Below, piece by piece: positions 9,538 to 18,044 of a DNA stretch of 64,000 nt. Positions within the stretch are counted from its first letter, which is position 1; each line of letters starts with the position of its first letter. The notes under the pieces were generated by a model. The model was not told where the DNA came from and did not search any database. It saw only the letters and a list, made by a program, of their open reading frames with translations. Both the position numbers and the translations under genes were made by a program. Origin of the DNA: Paenibacillus plantiphilus (GTDB taxonomy: Bacteria > Bacillota > Bacilli > Paenibacillales > Paenibacillaceae); the NCBI RefSeq assembly GCF_927798095.1, contig NZ_CAKMMF010000021.1, positions 1 to 64,000 on the forward strand. The letters run 5' to 3'.

Positions 9538-10620
9538 ATGTTTGATAGAATCTGGAACCGCTTACGTCTCGCAGTTGGAATGGGGTTGACGGCAATATTG
9601 CTTGCCGCTCTGCTGGCAGGCTGTGGAGAAACCACGGAGGAGCCCAAGCCGCTGACGGATCAGACGCCGCCTCCGGTGGAGGAGGAGCAGCCTGCTCCGC
9701 CGCCTGTGGAAACGGCGCCTGCCTATGTCGCACCGCTCACAGGTGCTGGACTGCAGCAGGAAGCGGTTAAACGGCCGATTGCGGTCATGATTAACAATTA
9801 TTCAGCTGCGCGCCCGCAATCCGGCCTGCCGCATGCCGATATGGTATGGGAGGTGCTGGCTGAGGGTGGCATTACGCGGCTGGTGGCGATTTTTCAAAGT
9901 GATGAATTTACTGGCCCTATCGGACCGATCCGCAGCATCCGGCCTTATCTGATCTCACTGGGCGAGTCGTACGGGGCCGTGTTGGCGCATGCGGGCGGCA
10001 GTCCAGACGGGTATGCGATTCTGCAGCGTCAGAAGAAGCCTTATCTGGATGAGATAACGAATGCGGGCAGCTACTTCTGGCGGGAGAAGTTCCGCAAGGC
10101 GCCGCATAATCTGTATTCCGATCTGGAGAAGCTTCGTGCGGGAGCGGAGAAGAAGAAATATACAAGCACCACACCTATTCCAACCTATCCTTTTTCAGCG
10201 GAGGGCGCGACAGCTGCGGGAACTGCTGCAACGAATGTTGAAATTAAATTTCTGCTCAAGGATTATAAGGTTTCCTATGTGTATGATGCTGTTCAGAACT
10301 TATATGCTCGTTCGATAAAAGATAAGCCGCATACCGATTTGACGACGGAGAAGCAGCTGACAACAACGAATATCGCTGTGCTCAGCGCCACGCATAAGGT
10401 GTATGACGATGTTGGACGATTGGAAATTGATCTGGAATCCGGCGGACCGGCAATACTGATTCAGCTGGGCAAAGCTGTCGATTGTACGTGGGAGCGCGGC
10501 GGCGATGGTGTGATCCGATTGATGAAGGACGGGAAGGAATTGCCGTTTGTTCCCGGCAAAACGTATTATCATGTTGTTCCGAACAAGCCGACCTTTGCGG
10601 AGCATGTGAAGTTGAGTTAA
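9538..10620 (+). CDS. DUF3048 lipoprotein (YerB-like)
   Basis: 360-residue predicted lipoprotein. Signal segment with lipobox LLAGC near residue 28, a proline/glutamate-rich spacer, then a DUF3048 region with RPIAVMINNYSAARPQSGL, EGGITRLVAIF, GPIGPIRSIRPY and AHAGGSPDG, resembling YerB of Bacillus. Biochemical role of the family is unclear to me. The ATG at 9538 is preferred to the in-frame GTG at 9520 because AAGGTGGG sits about 7 bases before it. A terminator follows at 10652. Confidence 0.82.
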   Translation: MFDRIWNRLRLAVGMGLTAILLAALLAGCGETTEEPKPLTDQTPPPVEEEQPAPPPVETAPAYVAPLTGAGLQQEAVKRPIAVMINNYSAARPQSGLPHADMVWEVLAEGGITRLVAIFQSDEFTGPIGPIRSIRPYLISLGESYGAVLAHAGGSPDGYAILQRQKKPYLDEITNAGSYFWREKFRKAPHNLYSDLEKLRAGAEKKKYTSTTPIPTYPFSAEGATAAGTAATNVEIKFLLKDYKVSYVYDAVQNLYARSIKDKPHTDLTTEKQLTTTNIAVLSATHKVYDDVGRLEIDLESGGPAILIQLGKAVDCTWERGGDGVIRLMKDGKELPFVPGKTYYHVVPNKPTFAEHVKLS

Positions 10621-10651
10621 TGGATGGGGATTGTAGGCTTTATTCGAGGGA

Positions 10652-10686
10652 GTCGTGAGCAGCAATTTGCTGCTTGCGGCTTTTTT
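10652..10686 (+). terminator. Rho-independent terminator after the DUF3048 gene
   Basis: GTCGTGAGCAGC pairs with GCTGCTTGCGGC, including G-U pairs, around a short AAUU-rich loop, followed by TTTTTT. Confidence 0.85.
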
Positions 10687-10789
10687 GCGTGAAAATGCGG
10701 GGATGAGGAGTAGAAACAGGGTTGTCAGAAAACAATAGAAGATAAGGAATTGAAAAAAAACCTCGATTTCTGCTGATAATTTGAAAATT

Positions 10790-10828
10790 GTCATAAAACC
10801 TTTACAATCCCTTAACAATTGAAAGGTA
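10790..10828 (+). promoter_or_regulatory. PhoP box: hexamer direct repeats upstream of the phosphate genes
   Basis: Hexamers at an 11-base period: GTCATA (10790), TTTACA (10801), TTAACA (10812) and a weak AAGGTA (10823). TTTACA-N5-TTAACA matches the Bacillus Pho consensus TT(A/C/T)A(C/T)A with 5-base spacers. It lies about 80-110 bases before the DUF47-PiT operon, so phosphate-responsive control is likely. No search was run. Confidence 0.6.
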
Positions 10829-10904
10829 AACTATGTTAAGATATTGTCGGTTATTTGTGTACCGATAACGTTATTCTGCACATGACGAAGGGGATATCTT
10901 ACCG

Positions 10905-11516
10905 ATGTTCAAAAGAAAAGATGTGTTTTTTACGACGCTGGAAGCGATGGCGGACATTCTGCTGGAGGCTGTACAGTACTTCGAACAGAATGTTTCGAAA
11001 ATCGACGATGTTACTCAGTTTGCAAAGACGATGAAAGAGTACGAAACCAAATGCGATCGACATGTACACACGATTCTGACGGAGCTTAACAAGACGTTCA
11101 TTACTCCAATTGAACGCGAGGACATTATGGCGCTCACGACTTCGCTCGATGATGTGCTGGATGGCATTGAAGCTTGTGCGTCGCGCTTCGAAATGTATGA
11201 TGTTCGCGAGCCGGACGAGTACATTCAGCTGTTCGCGGACAATATTCTCCGCTGTGCGCAGCAAATCAAGAAAGCGATCTACTTGCTCTCGGAGAAGAAG
11301 CTGCTTGCCATTCGCGAGCCCGCTATACATATCAACGAGCTGGAGAATCAAGCCGATGATCTGCTGCGTGTATGCGTGAAAAGCCTGTTCGCCAAGGAAA
11401 ACGACCCTATTGAGCTGATTAAACGCAAAGAGATTTATGAACGGCTTGAACAGACGACAGATTATTGCGAAGATGTCGCCAACACTCTTGAAACGATCAT
11501 CATGCGTAACAGCTAA
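10905..11516 (+). CDS. DUF47 / PhoU-like Pit accessory protein
   Basis: 203-residue cytoplasmic all-helical protein of the DUF47 (TIGR00153-like) family that accompanies PiT transporters. Characteristic segments are LLEAVQYFEQNV near residue 24, ETKCDRHVHTILTELNKTFITPIEREDI (residues about 47-75), DDVLDGIE and ENQADDLL. The start follows GAAGGGGAT. The PiT gene begins 20 bases after its stop, so they form one operon behind the Pho box. It probably modulates the transporter. Confidence 0.9.
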   Translation: MFKRKDVFFTTLEAMADILLEAVQYFEQNVSKIDDVTQFAKTMKEYETKCDRHVHTILTELNKTFITPIEREDIMALTTSLDDVLDGIEACASRFEMYDVREPDEYIQLFADNILRCAQQIKKAIYLLSEKKLLAIREPAIHINELENQADDLLRVCVKSLFAKENDPIELIKRKEIYERLEQTTDYCEDVANTLETIIMRNS

Positions 11517-11536
11517 GGAGCAGGTGACGGGCGGCT

Positions 11537-12535
11537 ATGGATATTTATATTTTAGTTGGTATTGTTATTTTTCTAGCGTTGGCATTTGATTTTATAAATG
11601 GATTTCACGATACGGCGAATGCAATTGCGACGTCGGTATCGACGAGGGCATTGTCCCCGAGAATGGCGATATTAATCGCTTCGACGATGAACTTTGTCGG
11701 TGCGATTATGTTTACAGGCGTAGCGAAAATGATCGGGGGCGGCGTGGCCGATCCGACGACGATCGCCAACGGTGTCGAGGTTATCATTGCAACGCTTATA
11801 TCAGCTATTGCATGGAATCTCATTACATGGTGGTTCGGCATTCCGTCGTCCTCCTCCCATGCGCTTATCGGCTCTCTTGCGGGAGCGGTCGTCAGTGCCA
11901 ATGGACTTGCCGGCATTAATGCGAGCGGATTTATCAGTATCGTTCAGGTGCTGGTGCTGTCGCCGCTGATTGCTTTTGCCGCAGGCTTCGCGGTCATGTG
12001 GATCTTGAAGAAGGTCTTCGCCAAATCGAGCCCTCATCAGGTTAATAAGGGCTTTCGCACAGGGCAAATGATTACGGCTGCATTCCAATCGTTCACGCAC
12101 GGTACGAATGATGCGCAAAAGGCGATGGGGATTATGACCTTTGCGCTTGTGGCGGCGGAATTGCATGAAGATATTAATGTCATCCCATGGTGGGTCAAGG
12201 TGTCTGCTGCCCTCGCAATGGCGCTCGGCACTTCCCTCGGCGGATGGAAAATTATTAAGACGATGGGTACGAAAATTTTCAAAATCGAACCGATCAACGG
12301 CTTTGCCGCTGACGTTACGTCAGCCACGGTTATTTTGACCGCTACGCTGGCGCATCTGCCGGTTAGTACGACGCATGTTATTACATCGGCGATTCTCGGC
12401 GTCGGCAGCGCCAAACGCTTCTCTGCGGTGAAGTGGGGAATGGCCGGACGGATCATTATGTCCTGGATTATTACGATTCCGATTTCGATGATTATTGCGT
12501 TTCTGGTGTACCGTGTAATGGAATTGTTTATGTAA
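11537..12535 (+). CDS. PiT-family inorganic phosphate transporter
   Basis: 332-residue multispanning membrane protein importing phosphate with a proton or metal-phosphate. Both halves carry the PiT signature: DFINGFHDTANAIATS near residues 15-30 and FTHGTNDAQKAMGI near residues 185-198. AGGAGCAGGTGACGGG precedes the ATG. Second gene of the operon with the DUF47 protein, closed by the terminator at 12563. Confidence 0.94.
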   Translation: MDIYILVGIVIFLALAFDFINGFHDTANAIATSVSTRALSPRMAILIASTMNFVGAIMFTGVAKMIGGGVADPTTIANGVEVIIATLISAIAWNLITWWFGIPSSSSHALIGSLAGAVVSANGLAGINASGFISIVQVLVLSPLIAFAAGFAVMWILKKVFAKSSPHQVNKGFRTGQMITAAFQSFTHGTNDAQKAMGIMTFALVAAELHEDINVIPWWVKVSAALAMALGTSLGGWKIIKTMGTKIFKIEPINGFAADVTSATVILTATLAHLPVSTTHVITSAILGVGSAKRFSAVKWGMAGRIIMSWIITIPISMIIAFLVYRVMELFM

Positions 12536-12562
12536 ACGGGTGTTAATTTGAAGCTGGATGCT

Positions 12563-12607
12563 GGCAGGCAGGCGCTTAGGAGCGCAGCCTGCCGGTGTCC
12601 GGCTTTT
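12563..12607 (+). terminator. Rho-independent terminator after the PiT gene
   Basis: GCAGGC/GCCTGC outer stem and GCGCT/AGCGC inner stem with loop TAGG, one A-A mismatch; a modest T-rich tail follows (GGCTTTTATT). Confidence 0.7.
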
Positions 12608-12751
12608 ATTATGGGGAGGCCCACAGGGGACTGTGGGCTTCTGGTGGTGCGGTGGGATGGGATTGCGATGTGATGCGAAACATGCAAAGCATGCAATTAT
12701 TGGCAGTGCGTTTTCGCACCGTGTGCAGTTGCCATGTGGCAGGGTGGCTTT

Positions 12752-13330
12752 TTAGCGTTTGCGCGGGCGTGGGCGGCGACGCTGTCCGGGTGCGCTGCCT
12801 GCTCCGCCGCCGGTACGGCGGCGTTTTCTGCGACGCGGCCTGAAGCCCTCGTTATCATCATCGGCGATAGCGGCGGAAGCGCCCTTCTTGCCGAAGGAGC
12901 CGGCAAGAACCTTGATAAGCGGCGCCATCTGGGAGACGCTGCTGACGACCTTCTGCACCTTTGTCATGGTGGAGACGATCCCGTCGATTCCGCCGATGCG
13001 ATCGACGAAGCCTTTAATATCATTCAAGCTGTTGCCAAGGGAGAAGCCGCTGGATTCTTTGGCTGTTTCGACTATGTCGGCTGTCGTTGACGGGGCGGCG
13101 GGCGAAAGATTGATCGGTGTTGTTACTGGTTGAATCATTATAGATGGTGTATTCGATTGGAACTGCGAGGTATCGAATGGAACAAGCATGCCTGATCCCA
13201 TGCTGCTGCTATTGCTGCTGCCTCCGCTGAAAAAGGGCTCTGAGATGCCGGGAAAGGCGCTCTCGTTCTGGCGTTGGGGCGGGGGCTGCTGCTGCACGCT
13301 TCTCATAGACGGATCGTAGCGGTATTTCAC
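12752..13330 (-). CDS. YqfQ/VrrA-like protein with a basic C-terminal tail
   Basis: 192-residue protein read from a GTG at 13330 after AAAGG. The N-terminal third is rich in Q, P, N and S. A conserved-looking core (about residues 100-150) has LNDIKGFVDRIGGIDGI followed by a helical SMTKVQKVVSSVSQMAPLIKVL. The C-terminal about 30 residues are almost all R, K, P and G. The core is what I recognise as YqfQ/VrrA type; function unknown. A longer reading to 13567 is open but its extra residues look non-coding. Convergent with the PiT gene, divergent from yerC. Confidence 0.65.
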   Translation of the reverse strand: MKYRYDPSMRSVQQQPPPQRQNESAFPGISEPFFSGGSSNSSSMGSGMLVPFDTSQFQSNTPSIMIQPVTTPINLSPAAPSTTADIVETAKESSGFSLGNSLNDIKGFVDRIGGIDGIVSTMTKVQKVVSSVSQMAPLIKVLAGSFGKKGASAAIADDDNEGFRPRRRKRRRTGGGAGSAPGQRRRPRPRKR

Positions 13331-13538
13331 GCGGATCACAACCTTTGATGGTTTTGGTATTAGTCTATGGGATAGGCAAACATAAGGATTGGACGAATGC
13401 CCGATTGTGGCAGGATTATTATTAATCGGAGCGGTTTCAGCTCTTCTGTTCGGTGAAGCGTGAATACGGTAATGCTTGAAAAGTAGCAGGGAAACCGATA
13501 CAATGAGAAGAATAATTAGTTCTCGTAGGAGTGAGCAG

Positions 13539-13832
13539 ATGATGCAGCTAAAGAAACTGAACGACAAGACGATTGACCAGCTGTTCGAGGCGGTTCTTAC
13601 GCTGAAGACGGTAGAGGAATGTTATGTTTTCTTTGATGATTTGTGCACGGTAAATGAGATTCAGTCCTTGTCGCAGCGGCTTGAAGTGGCGCGTATGCTG
13701 GGCAAGGGCTCTACTTATAATCAGATCGAAGCGGAGACGGGCGCCAGCACGGCGACAATCTCGCGTGTGAAGCGCTGCCTCAATTATGGCAATGACGGCT
13801 ATCGGATGGCGCTGGAGCGCGCGGGACGATAA
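13539..13832 (+). CDS. yerC: YerC/YecD-family TrpR-like DNA-binding protein
   Basis: 97-residue cytoplasmic protein. The TrpR-like helix-turn-helix is visible as EIQSLSQRLEVARMLGKG followed by TYNQIEAETGASTATISRVKR. Members are short predicted repressors. Start at 13539 (ATGATG) follows TAGGAG with a 7-base gap; an upstream in-frame start at 13476 has no such site. The next gene starts 4 bases after its stop. Confidence 0.88.
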   Translation: MMQLKKLNDKTIDQLFEAVLTLKTVEECYVFFDDLCTVNEIQSLSQRLEVARMLGKGSTYNQIEAETGASTATISRVKRCLNYGNDGYRMALERAGR

Positions 13833-13836
13833 GTCG

Positions 13837-14817
13837 ATGAAGCCAGGAATTCTCGTCATTAGTCATGGGTCGCGCGAAGCCGAATGGGTGCGCCTTGTGG
13901 ATGAAGCGGTAGCGGACGTCGCCGCGGCTTATGTGAATTGGCCGATTGGCGGAGTGCCGGTGGTCTCATCGTTTTTGGAAATTGTCGATGGTCGGCTTAT
14001 TCAAGACGGAATCGATCAGCTAGCAGCGGAAGGCGTAACGGATGTGTACGTTCTTCCGCTCTTTGTGTCGTCCGGCAGTACACATGTGGATGATATTGCA
14101 CAGGCGTTTGGCCTGCCACCCGTATCGGCATCCCGCAAGGGTGAGCTGGAGCCGTTTCGACTTGGCGGAAGCAGTGCTGATGGCAGGGCTGATAGTAGTG
14201 CGGAAAGCAGTACGGATAGTAGTGCGGAAAGTACTACGGAAAGTAGTGCGGAAAGCAGTGCGGATGGCGGTACAGACAATAGTGCGGGATATGGTGACTG
14301 CAGCGGTTTTAGGGACGGCTCTGAGGCCAGCGGCGGCTCCGACGAGAATCAGCGGTTGCGGATACACTTCGGACAGCCGATTGATGATGATCCGGAGATT
14401 GCAGAGCTGCTGCTCTCCAACATTCGCGAGCTGTCGCAAGCTCCTGACCGGGAGCGCCTGCTGCTTGTGGCGCATGGCTCCGTCGAAGCGGGATTCCATG
14501 GCCGCTGGCGAAGCGGCATGACAGGGCTCGCGCGTCGACTGCGCGAGCTTGGCGGTTATGCAGGAGCAGAGATTGCGATGCTGCTGCCGAATCAAGCGGC
14601 CTGCAAGCTGCGCGTTATGCTGCGCAAGCAGCCGGAGCAAGCGGTGATCGTAGTACCGCTATTCTTGAGCACGGGTTATTTTACACGGACGGTTATTCCA
14701 GCTAGATTCGGTGAGCTTGCCTATCGCTACAATGGGCGGTCGATGCTGCCTCATCCCTGTATTGCGCGTTGGATGAACAGGCAGATTGACGCATGGCTGG
14801 ATGGGTTTATTGTATAG
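13837..14817 (+). CDS. CbiX/SirB-type sirohydrochlorin chelatase-like protein with a Ser/Ala-rich insertion
   Basis: 326-residue two-lobed chelatase-like protein: GILVISHGS at the N-terminus and LLLVAHGS in the second half each offer the metal-site histidine. Family members insert Fe2+ or Co2+ into sirohydrochlorin-type rings. Residues about 110-150 are a low-complexity insertion of repeated SSAES/SSADS units, and homologous sequence resumes at IHFGQPIDDDPE. No other sirohaem gene is adjacent, so the substrate is uncertain. The ATG at 13837 lies 4 bases past yerC; coupling is likely because the ribosome site is weak. Confidence 0.8.
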   Translation: MKPGILVISHGSREAEWVRLVDEAVADVAAAYVNWPIGGVPVVSSFLEIVDGRLIQDGIDQLAAEGVTDVYVLPLFVSSGSTHVDDIAQAFGLPPVSASRKGELEPFRLGGSSADGRADSSAESSTDSSAESTTESSAESSADGGTDNSAGYGDCSGFRDGSEASGGSDENQRLRIHFGQPIDDDPEIAELLLSNIRELSQAPDRERLLLVAHGSVEAGFHGRWRSGMTGLARRLRELGGYAGAEIAMLLPNQAACKLRVMLRKQPEQAVIVVPLFLSTGYFTRTVIPARFGELAYRYNGRSMLPHPCIARWMNRQIDAWLDGFIV

Positions 14818-14865
14818 TAGAGTGGATTGTGTTTCATGAGCGGGTCGGAATGTATGGGGGCGGAC

Positions 14866-15783
14866 ATGATGTCTTACAAGCGGGCACGATTAATATATAA
14901 CCCGACATCAGGGCGGGAAGAGATTAAACGGCGGCTGCCGGATATTTTGCAGCGTTTAGAGCAGGGTGGTATTGAGACGAGCTGCCACGCCACCTCTTGC
15001 GAGGGCGATGCTACGATTGCGGCGAAGGATGCGGCAGACCGCGGCTTCGATATGATTATTGCGGCAGGCGGGGATGGTACGCTGTATGAAATTATTAACG
15101 GGCTCGCGGAGAAGGAAGCTCGCCCGCCACTTGGTATTTTGCCGCTGGGGACGACGAATGATTTTGCAAGAGCGCTTGGAATTCCGAAGCATTGGGAGTA
15201 TGCGATTGATCTCATCACACAGCAGTATACGGTTCCCATTGATCTGGGCAGAGCGAATCAGCGGTATTTCATCAATATTGCCGGCGGAGGCTCGCTGACG
15301 GAGCTGACTTATGAGGTTCCGAGCAAGCTGAAGACGATGATCGGGCAGCTCGCCTATTATATGAAGGGCTTGGAGAAGATGACTCGGCTGCGGCCAACTG
15401 AGCTCAAGCTCCAGGCGAAGGAAATTGGCGAGATCCACGAGGAGATTATGCTGTTCCTGATCTGCAACAGCAATTCTGTAGGCGGCTTCGAGAAGCTGGC
15501 TCCAGAAGCGCAGCTGGATGACGGAATGTTCGATGTGGTAGTACTGAAGAAGTGCAATCTGGCGGAGTTCATTCGTATTGCTTCTCTCGCTCTACGTGGC
15601 GAGCATTTCAATGATCCGCATGTGGTGCATTTCAAGACCAAGGAACTAATGGTCACAACACCCGATTATGTGCAGCTTAATTTGGACGGGGAATATGGCG
15701 GGACGCTTCCGTGTACGTTCACGGTTCTGCCGTCGCATTTGAGGATTTTTGTGGATGAGGCTGGGGAGTCGAAGTATCGTTAG
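14866..15783 (+). CDS. dgkB: Diacylglycerol kinase, DgkB type
   Basis: Phosphorylates diacylglycerol released by lipoteichoic acid turnover, returning it to phospholipid synthesis at the membrane. Typical start (KRARLIYNPTSGREE), the nucleotide motif AAGGDGTLYEIINGL, and LPLGTTNDFARALGIP. Length about 305 residues fits. I take ATG 14866 (or 14869) after GGGGGCGG; the longer frame from 14827 adds an unlikely N-terminus. rlmCD follows, the gene neighbour usual in Bacillus relatives. Confidence 0.92.
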   Translation: MMSYKRARLIYNPTSGREEIKRRLPDILQRLEQGGIETSCHATSCEGDATIAAKDAADRGFDMIIAAGGDGTLYEIINGLAEKEARPPLGILPLGTTNDFARALGIPKHWEYAIDLITQQYTVPIDLGRANQRYFINIAGGGSLTELTYEVPSKLKTMIGQLAYYMKGLEKMTRLRPTELKLQAKEIGEIHEEIMLFLICNSNSVGGFEKLAPEAQLDDGMFDVVVLKKCNLAEFIRIASLALRGEHFNDPHVVHFKTKELMVTTPDYVQLNLDGEYGGTLPCTFTVLPSHLRIFVDEAGESKYR

Positions 15784-15864
15784 GGAATAATACAATGTGT
15801 TAGTATGCAAATATTGCAATGCGAAATGATGCGGAAATTGAGTGTAACGGAGCGAATAGTACTC

Positions 15865-17379
15865 ATGAGTGTGCCAGTTAGCAAAAATGATGAGGTTGTC
15901 GTCGACATTGTCGGCTTGACGCATGATGGGGAAGGGGTAGGCCGCGCAGACGGCTTTACCCTTTTTATTCAGGAGGCACTTCCCGGCGAGCGTGTGCGGG
16001 CCAAGGTGCTGAAGGTGAAGAAGCAGTATGGCTACGCCAAGCTGCTGGAGATCGTTGCGAAGAGCGCAGACCGTGTGGATGCGCCTTGCGCGATCTATAA
16101 GCAATGCGGCGGCTGCCAGCTGCAGCATATGGATTATGCCGCCCAGCTAAGCTGGAAGCGGCAGCATGTGGTGGATAACCTGGAGCGGATTGCGAAGCTG
16201 CGGGTTGCTAATGGTGAAGCTGGGGGCGCCGATCCTTCAGGTGAGGAAAAGCGGACAAGTGTGGTTGTACATCCTACTATCGGGATGGATGAGCCTTGGC
16301 GCTATCGGAATAAGGCGCAGGTGCCGATGGGGATGCGGGAAGCGCATGATTTTCAGGGAACGCAAGGTGTAAAAGGCGTGCAAGGAACGCAAGGAATGCA
16401 AGGAATGCAGGGGATGCAAGGAATGCAAGGGATGCGCCTGGTCGGCGGGTTTTATGCGCGTGGAAGCCATCGCATTATTGATATGGATGAATGCCTGATT
16501 CAGCATGCAAGTAATGATGATATCATTGCTCGCGTGAAGGCAATTGGACAAGAATTGGGTATCACCGCGTACAATGAGGAAACGGGGAAAGGCCTGCTCC
16601 GCCATGTTATGGCCCGCGTTGGCGTTGTCTCAGGCGAGGCTATGGTGGTGCTAGTAACCAATGGTCCAAAAATTCCGCTGGCGGATCGTTGGATTGAACG
16701 GATTCGCGAGAGCATTCCAAGTGTGAAGAGCATTGTCCAGAATGTGAATACAAGGAAGACTAATGTGATTTTTGGCGATGAAACTCGCGTGCTGTGGGGC
16801 AATGATGTTATCTATGATGATCTGGACGGGATTCGTTTCGCCATCTCAGCTCGATCGTTCTATCAGGTGAATCCGGCTCAGACGGTGGAGTTATACCGTA
16901 AAGCTGTCGAGTATGCGGGGTTAACCGGCGTGGAAACGGTCATCGATGCGTACTGCGGAATCGGTACGATCTCGCTGTTCCTTGCACGTCGCGCAGGCCG
17001 CGTGTATGGGGTGGAGATTGTGCCGGAGGCAATCGAGGATGCGAAGCGCAATGCGGAGCTGAACGACATTGGTAATGCGACTTTTGAAGCAGGGGCCGCA
17101 GAAGTTGTTATTCCGCGATGGCGGAAGGAAGGTATTGTGCCTGACGTCATTGTGGTGGACCCGCCGCGTAAAGGCTGCGATGCGGAATTGCTTGAGACGA
17201 TACTCGCGATGCAACCTCAGCGAGTAGTGTATGTGTCGTGTAATCCTTCGACGCTGGCAAGGGATCTGCGGGTGTTGGAGGACGGCGGGTATAGGACAGT
17301 TGAGGTACAGCCGGTGGATATGTTCCCGCATACGACACATGTGGAGTGCGTGGTGGGGATATGTCGAGTCGATACCTAG
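15865..17379 (+). CDS. rlmCD: 23S rRNA (uracil-5-)-methyltransferase, RlmCD/RumA family
   Basis: SAM-dependent methylation of 23S rRNA uracils. TRAM domain at the N-terminus ([17 protein letters not shown]), Fe-S cluster cysteines ([10 protein letters not shown]), SAM motif [16 protein letters not shown], and catalytic cysteine in [16 protein letters not shown] collagen-like GMQ/GTQ repeat of about 20 residues (16370-16437) is inserted before GFYARGSHR. The C-terminus after THVEC (VVGICRVDT) looks replaced: the usual ending is similar to HVECVVLLxRK. This is the apparent integration point of the island. ATG at 15865 gives the family start. Confidence 0.9.
   Translation: MSVPVSKNDEVVVDIVGLTHDGEGVGRADGFTLFIQEALPGERVRAKVLKVKKQYGYAKLLEIVAKSADRVDAPCAIYKQCGGCQLQHMDYAAQLSWKRQHVVDNLERIAKLRVANGEAGGADPSGEEKRTSVVVHPTIGMDEPWRYRNKAQVPMGMREAHDFQGTQGVKGVQGTQGMQGMQGMQGMQGMRLVGGFYARGSHRIIDMDECLIQHASNDDIIARVKAIGQELGITAYNEETGKGLLRHVMARVGVVSGEAMVVLVTNGPKIPLADRWIERIRESIPSVKSIVQNVNTRKTNVIFGDETRVLWGNDVIYDDLDGIRFAISARSFYQVNPAQTVELYRKAVEYAGLTGVETVIDAYCGIGTISLFLARRAGRVYGVEIVPEAIEDAKRNAELNDIGNATFEAGAAEVVIPRWRKEGIVPDVIVVDPPRKGCDAELLETILAMQPQRVVYVSCNPSTLARDLRVLEDGGYRTVEVQPVDMFPHTTHVECVVGICRVDT
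16376..16437 (+). repeat. 9-bp tandem repeat coding for Gly-Met-Gln inside rlmCD
   Basis: CAAGGAATG-like nonamers repeat in tandem at about 16388-16435, preceded by weaker CAAGGAACG and CAAGGTGTA units. They encode a Gly-X-Gln run that interrupts the methyltransferase between the Fe-S region and the central domain. Confidence 0.8.
17336..17348. other. Candidate attachment site 1 (3' end of rlmCD)
   Basis: CACATGTGGAGTG within the codons for THVEC near the end of rlmCD. The same 11-base core CATGTGGAGTG is found at 41786 and, with the full 13 bases, at 61864, each time in a short rlmCD-like tail reading frame. I interpret this as the left junction of the accessory island. Confidence 0.55.
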
Positions 17380-17522
17380 AAGTCTATAGTTTTAAGCATT
17401 CGGCGAAGTATTTCTCCTTTGTACAGGATGACGGTGACTATAAGAACAAAGTGTTAAGAGATACGATTAAGGTTTCGGTTGTGTTGGATTTGAAGTGGGT
17501 AGATATGACGATTGGTTTTTAG
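17361..17522 (+). pseudogene. C-terminal remnant of a Uma2-like endonuclease gene
   Basis: A 53-codon frame overlapping the rlmCD stop. [15 protein letters not shown] followed by IKVSVVLDLKWVDM resembles the C-terminal end of Uma2-family (PF05685) nucleases, whose last part reads like LEVY...IKVSVLPDLVIDL. The N-terminal and catalytic parts are missing. It begins exactly at the rlmCD junction, so it is probably debris of an insertion. Assignment rests on a short stretch. Confidence 0.4.
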
Positions 17523-18044
17523 TTTTTTGTTTAGTGAGAATGACAATGTAGCCAAGAGGGTGCTTTTAGCGAGAGTTTTTTTGGATTTATAAGTCTGTGC
17601 ATAAATGATCTGATATTCATTTTTTATGAGGTAAACTTAAAACGTGGAACAAAAAATTACTCGCCACAAAAGGCCACTTTCATAGCAAAACGAAGGTGGC
17701 TTTTCGTAGTACACCATATTATGCGAATCTGTGTTAAACTTCAGAAATGCCATAATCTTTGTGCAGTAAGTTTTTTTCTTGCTTCGTTTTTGATGCTTTG
17801 ATCTTGCATAACTTTAACTTTTTTAGCCCACATATACGAACTAGGCGTTTACTTGGTGTTCAGAAAATAAAATATGCACCCAATTTCCACGAGTTAAACT
17901 GGTCTGATTGGTGAGAGTATTGTTTAAATCAACAGTCAATTTTGATCCAATATAAAACAAAATTAAGTCAAAACTTTTGGGAGCAGGGATGGGAAGAATT
18001 GACTCTGGATCTCATTGAATATATAAGAATATGAGGAACAACCT
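17523..18044. other. Intergenic region at the start of the island
   Basis: AT-rich, with no gene that I can support. It contains one clear terminator (17673-17704). The rest, about 340 bases up to the VPA1262-like gene, presumably includes that gene's promoter but no clear -35/-10 pair was identified. Confidence 0.6.
17673..17704 (+). terminator. Hairpin terminator
   Basis: GCCACTTTC and GAAGGTGGC pair over 9 positions (one G-U) around a 10-base loop, followed by TTTT. It insulates the island genes from rlmCD transcription. Confidence 0.7.

Noticed and set aside
12752-13567. Full 271-codon reading of the YqfQ-like gene
   Set aside because: The first 79 codons have a non-coding look and overlap the yerC promoter; GTG 13330 is preferred.
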